The translations under genes were made by a program, and so were the position numbers. A stretch of 5,748 nucleotides of DNA from positions 1 to 5,748 of the forward strand of contig JAAYCC010000087.1 of the NCBI GenBank assembly GCA_012729875.1, written 5' to 3'. This stretch comes from Clostridiales bacterium (GTDB lineage Bacteria; Bacillota; Clostridia; Oscillospirales; Oscillospiraceae). The notes under the pieces are model-generated. The model saw nothing but the letters and a program-made list of their open reading frames with translations, made no database searches and had not been told where the DNA came from. Shown piece by piece: positions 1 through 5,748 of this stretch (within the stretch, counting starts at the first letter, position 1; each line of letters begins with the position of its first letter).

Positions 1-3460
<3,460 letters not shown>

Positions 3461-3464
<4 letters not shown>

Positions 3465-5748
3465 ATTTTTCCCTCCTCATCCGAAAGTTCAGAGTATTCT
3501 TCCTTTTCTTCAGGCGCGGCGTCTTCACTGACATTTTCTATCGTGTATCCCGAGGCCTCGATCTCGCTCTCATCCGGCCTGTAAATGTCGTCGCGGAAAT
3601 CGGGCGCGAAATCGTCGTCCTCTTCATCCCTCAGCTCTATCTCTTCGCCGTCTTTGTCGAGGACTCTGACGTCCAGGCACAGGGACTGAAGCTCTTTTAC
3701 AAGGACCTTAAAGGACTCGGGTACGCCGGGCTGAGGAATATTGTGCCCCTTTATAATGCTCTCGTAGGTTCTGACACGTCCGGTGACGTCGTCGGACTTG
3801 ACAGTCAATATCTCCTGAAGAGTATAGGCCGCGCCGTATGCCTCCAGAGCCCAGACCTCCATCTCTCCAAAGCGCTGACCGCCGAACTGTGCTTTGCCTC
3901 CCAAGGGCTGTTGAGTGACAAGGCTGTACGGGCCGGTGCTGCGGGCGTGTATCTTATCGTCTACCAGATGGTGCAGCTTGAGGAAGTAAACATATCCTAC
4001 TGTGACCGGGTTATCAAAGGGGCGGCCTGTACGTCCGTCGTAGAGTACGCTCTTTCCGTCGGGGTTGAGTCCGGCCAATTTTAGGGTTTCACCTATATCG
4101 TCCTCGTTGGCGCCGTCAAAGATCGGGGTTGCGACCTTCCAGCCGAGAGCGTGCGCAGCGTATCCCAGATGGACCTCCAGAACCTGTCCGATATTCATTC
4201 GCGAGGGTACGCCCAGAGGGTTCAGAACAATGTCCAGCGGGGTACCGTCCGGCAGATAGGGCATATCCTCCTTGGGCAGTATGCGGGATACGACGCCCTT
4301 GTTGCCGTGGCGTCCGGCCATCTTGTCGCCCACGGAGATCTTTCGTTTCTGGGCGATGTATACTCTCACTACTTCATTTACTCCGGGAGACAGCTCGTCG
4401 CCCGCCTCACGTGTAAACTGCTTTACATCGACAACAATGCCGCTCTCGCCGTGGGGGACTTTAAGAGAAGTATCGCGGACCTCTCTCGCCTTTTCCCCGA
4501 ATATGGCGCGCAGCAGCCGCTCCTCGGCGGTGAGGTCGGTCTCACCTTTTGGAGTTACCTTACCGACGAGTATGTCGCCGGAGTGTACCTCAGCGCCTAT
4601 CATAATGATACCGCGGTCATCCAGATATTTCAGAGCGTCGTCCCCGACGCCGGGAATGTCTCGGGTAATCTCCTCGGGACCCAGCTTTGTGTCGCGTGCG
4701 TCACATTCATACTCTTCAATGTGAATTGAGGTGAAAGTGTCGTCCATAACAAGGCGCTCGTTCAGAAGGATAGCGTCCTCGTAGTTGTAGCCTTCCCATG
4801 TCATAAAGCCGACAAGTATGTTCTTGCCGAGGCTTATTTCACCGTTACTCGTGCCGGGACCATCGGTGATCACCTCACCCTTTTCGACTTTGTCTCCCAC
4901 GGTCACTATAGGTCTCTGGTTTATACAGGTCCCCTGATTGGAGCGTGCGAACTTGGTCAGCCTGTGATGTCTGGTCTCACCATTTTCGTATTTGATGGTG
5001 ATGCCGGTACCCGAAACATGCGTAACGGTTCCGTTGTCCTCAGCGCAGATGACTACCTTGGAATCCACTGCGCACCTGTGTTCGATACCAGTGGCAACTA
5101 TGGGCTGCTCTGTGGTCATAAGGGGAACCGCCTGACGCTGCATGTTTGCGCCCATTAAAGCTCGGTTAGCATCGTCATTTTCAAGAAACGGGATCATGGC
5201 GGTAGCTATAGATATCATCATACGCGGAGAAACGTCGATATAGTCGACACGCTCGCGGTCAACTTCAATGATCTCATCGCGGTGGCGGCAGGTAATACGC
5301 TTGTTTATAAGATGTCCGTCCTCTTCCATGGGTTCGGTGGCCTGAGCAATGATATAGTTATCCTCAACGTCGGCGGAGAGGTATTCAATATCATCGGAGA
5401 CAATGCAATCCGTTTCGCCGGTTTCGGGGTTCTCTCTCCTGTCCACCCTGCGGTAAGGAGCGATAAGAAAGCCGTATTCGTTGACACGGGCATAACTAGC
5501 CAAATACGAGATAAGTCCGATATTTGGGCCCTCCGGCGTCTCTATTGGGCACATACGGCCGTAGTGGCTGTAGTGGACGTCTCGGACATCAAAGCTGGCA
5601 CGTTCACGCGACAGGCCTCCTGGTCCCAGGGCGGACATGCGGCGCTTGTGCGTAAGCTCGGCAAGAGGGTTGGTCTGATCCATAAACTGTGAAAGCGGGC
5701 TGCTGCCGAAAAACTCCTTAATGGCCGCCGTCACAGGACGGATATTTA
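3461..5748 (-). CDS. rpoB: DNA-directed RNA polymerase subunit beta, C-terminal part (5' end outside window)
   Basis: Beta subunit of RNA polymerase, which with beta' forms the active centre that makes RNA from DNA. The window holds 761 codons from N at 5746 to a TGA at 3461-3463. By comparison with Bacillus RpoB (about 1190 residues) some 450 N-terminal residues are missing. The GTG at 5734 is an internal Val in the conserved stretch NIRPVTAAIKEFF, not a start. In order (partial numbering, N=1): rifampicin-pocket region 15-40; PIETPEGPNIGLI; the Glu-Asp pair 323-324 (E. coli E813/D814) in GYNYEDAILL; the flap region around LLRAIFGEKAREVRDTSLKV; GDKMAGRHGNKG with Lys 475 and 483 (E. coli K1065/K1073), the beta signature; GGKAQFGGQRFGEMEVWALE and the clamp anchor ending near LVKELQSL; then a 65-residue acidic tail. 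The large E. coli insertion before GDKMAGRHGNKG is absent, as in Firmicutes. It overlaps rpoC by 4 bases. No promoter is visible because the 5' end is outside. The family assignment is certain. Confidence 0.99.
3464..3658 (-). other. RpoB acidic C-terminal tail
   Basis: The last 65 residues of RpoB, after the conserved LQSLCLDVRVL, contain 29 Asp/Glu and only 6 Lys/Arg by hand count. The segment is low in complexity, begins with the usual EEIELRD, and then shows no motif I recognise. Firmicutes RpoB proteins commonly end in an acidic, probably disordered extension absent from E. coli; this one fits that pattern and is fairly long. A specific function cannot be read from the sequence. Confidence 0.85.
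3471..3478 (-). promoter_or_regulatory. rpoC ribosome binding site inside the end of rpoB
   Basis: On the minus strand the bases GAGGAGGG are followed by AAAAAT and the rpoC ATG; the AGGAGG core (3472-3477) sits 7 bases from the start codon, an ideal Shine-Dalgarno site. The same bases encode Asp-Glu-Glu-Gly of the RpoB acidic tail, so tail coding and rpoC translation initiation share sequence. This decides the rpoC start at 3464 over the next in-frame Met (codon 18). Confidence 0.9.
5627..5704 (-). other. Rifampicin resistance-determining region of rpoB
   Basis: These 26 codons correspond to E. coli beta residues 508-533. The residues most often changed in rifampicin-resistant mutants are in the sensitive form: Leu511, Gln513, Phe514, Met515, Asp516, His526, Arg529, Ser531 and Leu533 (E. 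coli numbers). Ala522, Leu524 and Thr518 are common Gram-positive variants. Pro at position 510 (Gln in E. coli) and Met at 530 (Ile or Leu elsewhere) are less usual. I would predict a rifampicin-sensitive polymerase, with moderate confidence. Confidence 0.85.

Noticed and set aside
4151..4729. 192-codon open frame on the plus strand opposite the catalytic part of rpoB
   Set aside because: Antisense shadow of one of the most conserved parts of RpoB; no family resemblance and no reason to believe it is translated.
5732..5734. GTG as the start codon of rpoB
   Set aside because: The frame continues upstream to the window edge as NIRPV, the usual lead into AAIKEFFG; about 450 residues of RpoB lie outside the window.

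Overview
The window is a stretch of the bacterial RNA polymerase operon, read entirely from the minus strand. It holds the C-terminal ~761 codons of rpoB (right side, 3461-5748, 5' end outside the window) followed by the first 1154 codons of rpoC (3464-1, 3' end outside the window). The genes overlap by 4 bases (ATGA). There is no gene-free stretch, and I read both frames through by hand without finding an internal stop or frameshift. The long open frames on the plus strand are shadows of these two conserved genes.

Organism: both subunits look like a Firmicutes/Clostridia polymerase. RpoB lacks the large insertion that E. coli beta carries between the flap and the GDKMAGRHGNKG motif, and ends in a long acidic tail. 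RpoC lacks the E. coli insertion in the trigger loop, and its N-terminal zinc site is spaced as in Bacillus and Clostridium. GC content is a little over 50 % by hand sampling of lines, and ATA is freely used for Ile. A clostridial lineage of moderate GC (for example Oscillospirales-like) is my best guess; the order is uncertain.

Layout in transcription order: rifampicin-pocket region of beta (5702-5627), catalytic and hybrid-binding part, clamp anchor, acidic tail (3658-3464); rpoC ribosome binding site inside the last rpoB codons; beta' zinc-binding N terminus, clamp coiled coil, switch 2 region, NADFDGD active site (2129-2109), a 49-residue extra segment (1925-1779), bridge helix, second zinc site, trigger loop, and the region just before switch 1, where the window ends. 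The two proteins together form the catalytic core of RNA polymerase.

I see no new multi-gene system. The best lead is inside RpoC: a ~49-residue insertion just after the active site that resembles the segment of the same protein at residues 1106-1147 (14 identities in 42 ungapped positions), suggesting an ancient internal duplication. A perfect 10-bp hairpin inside rpoC is a weaker lead.
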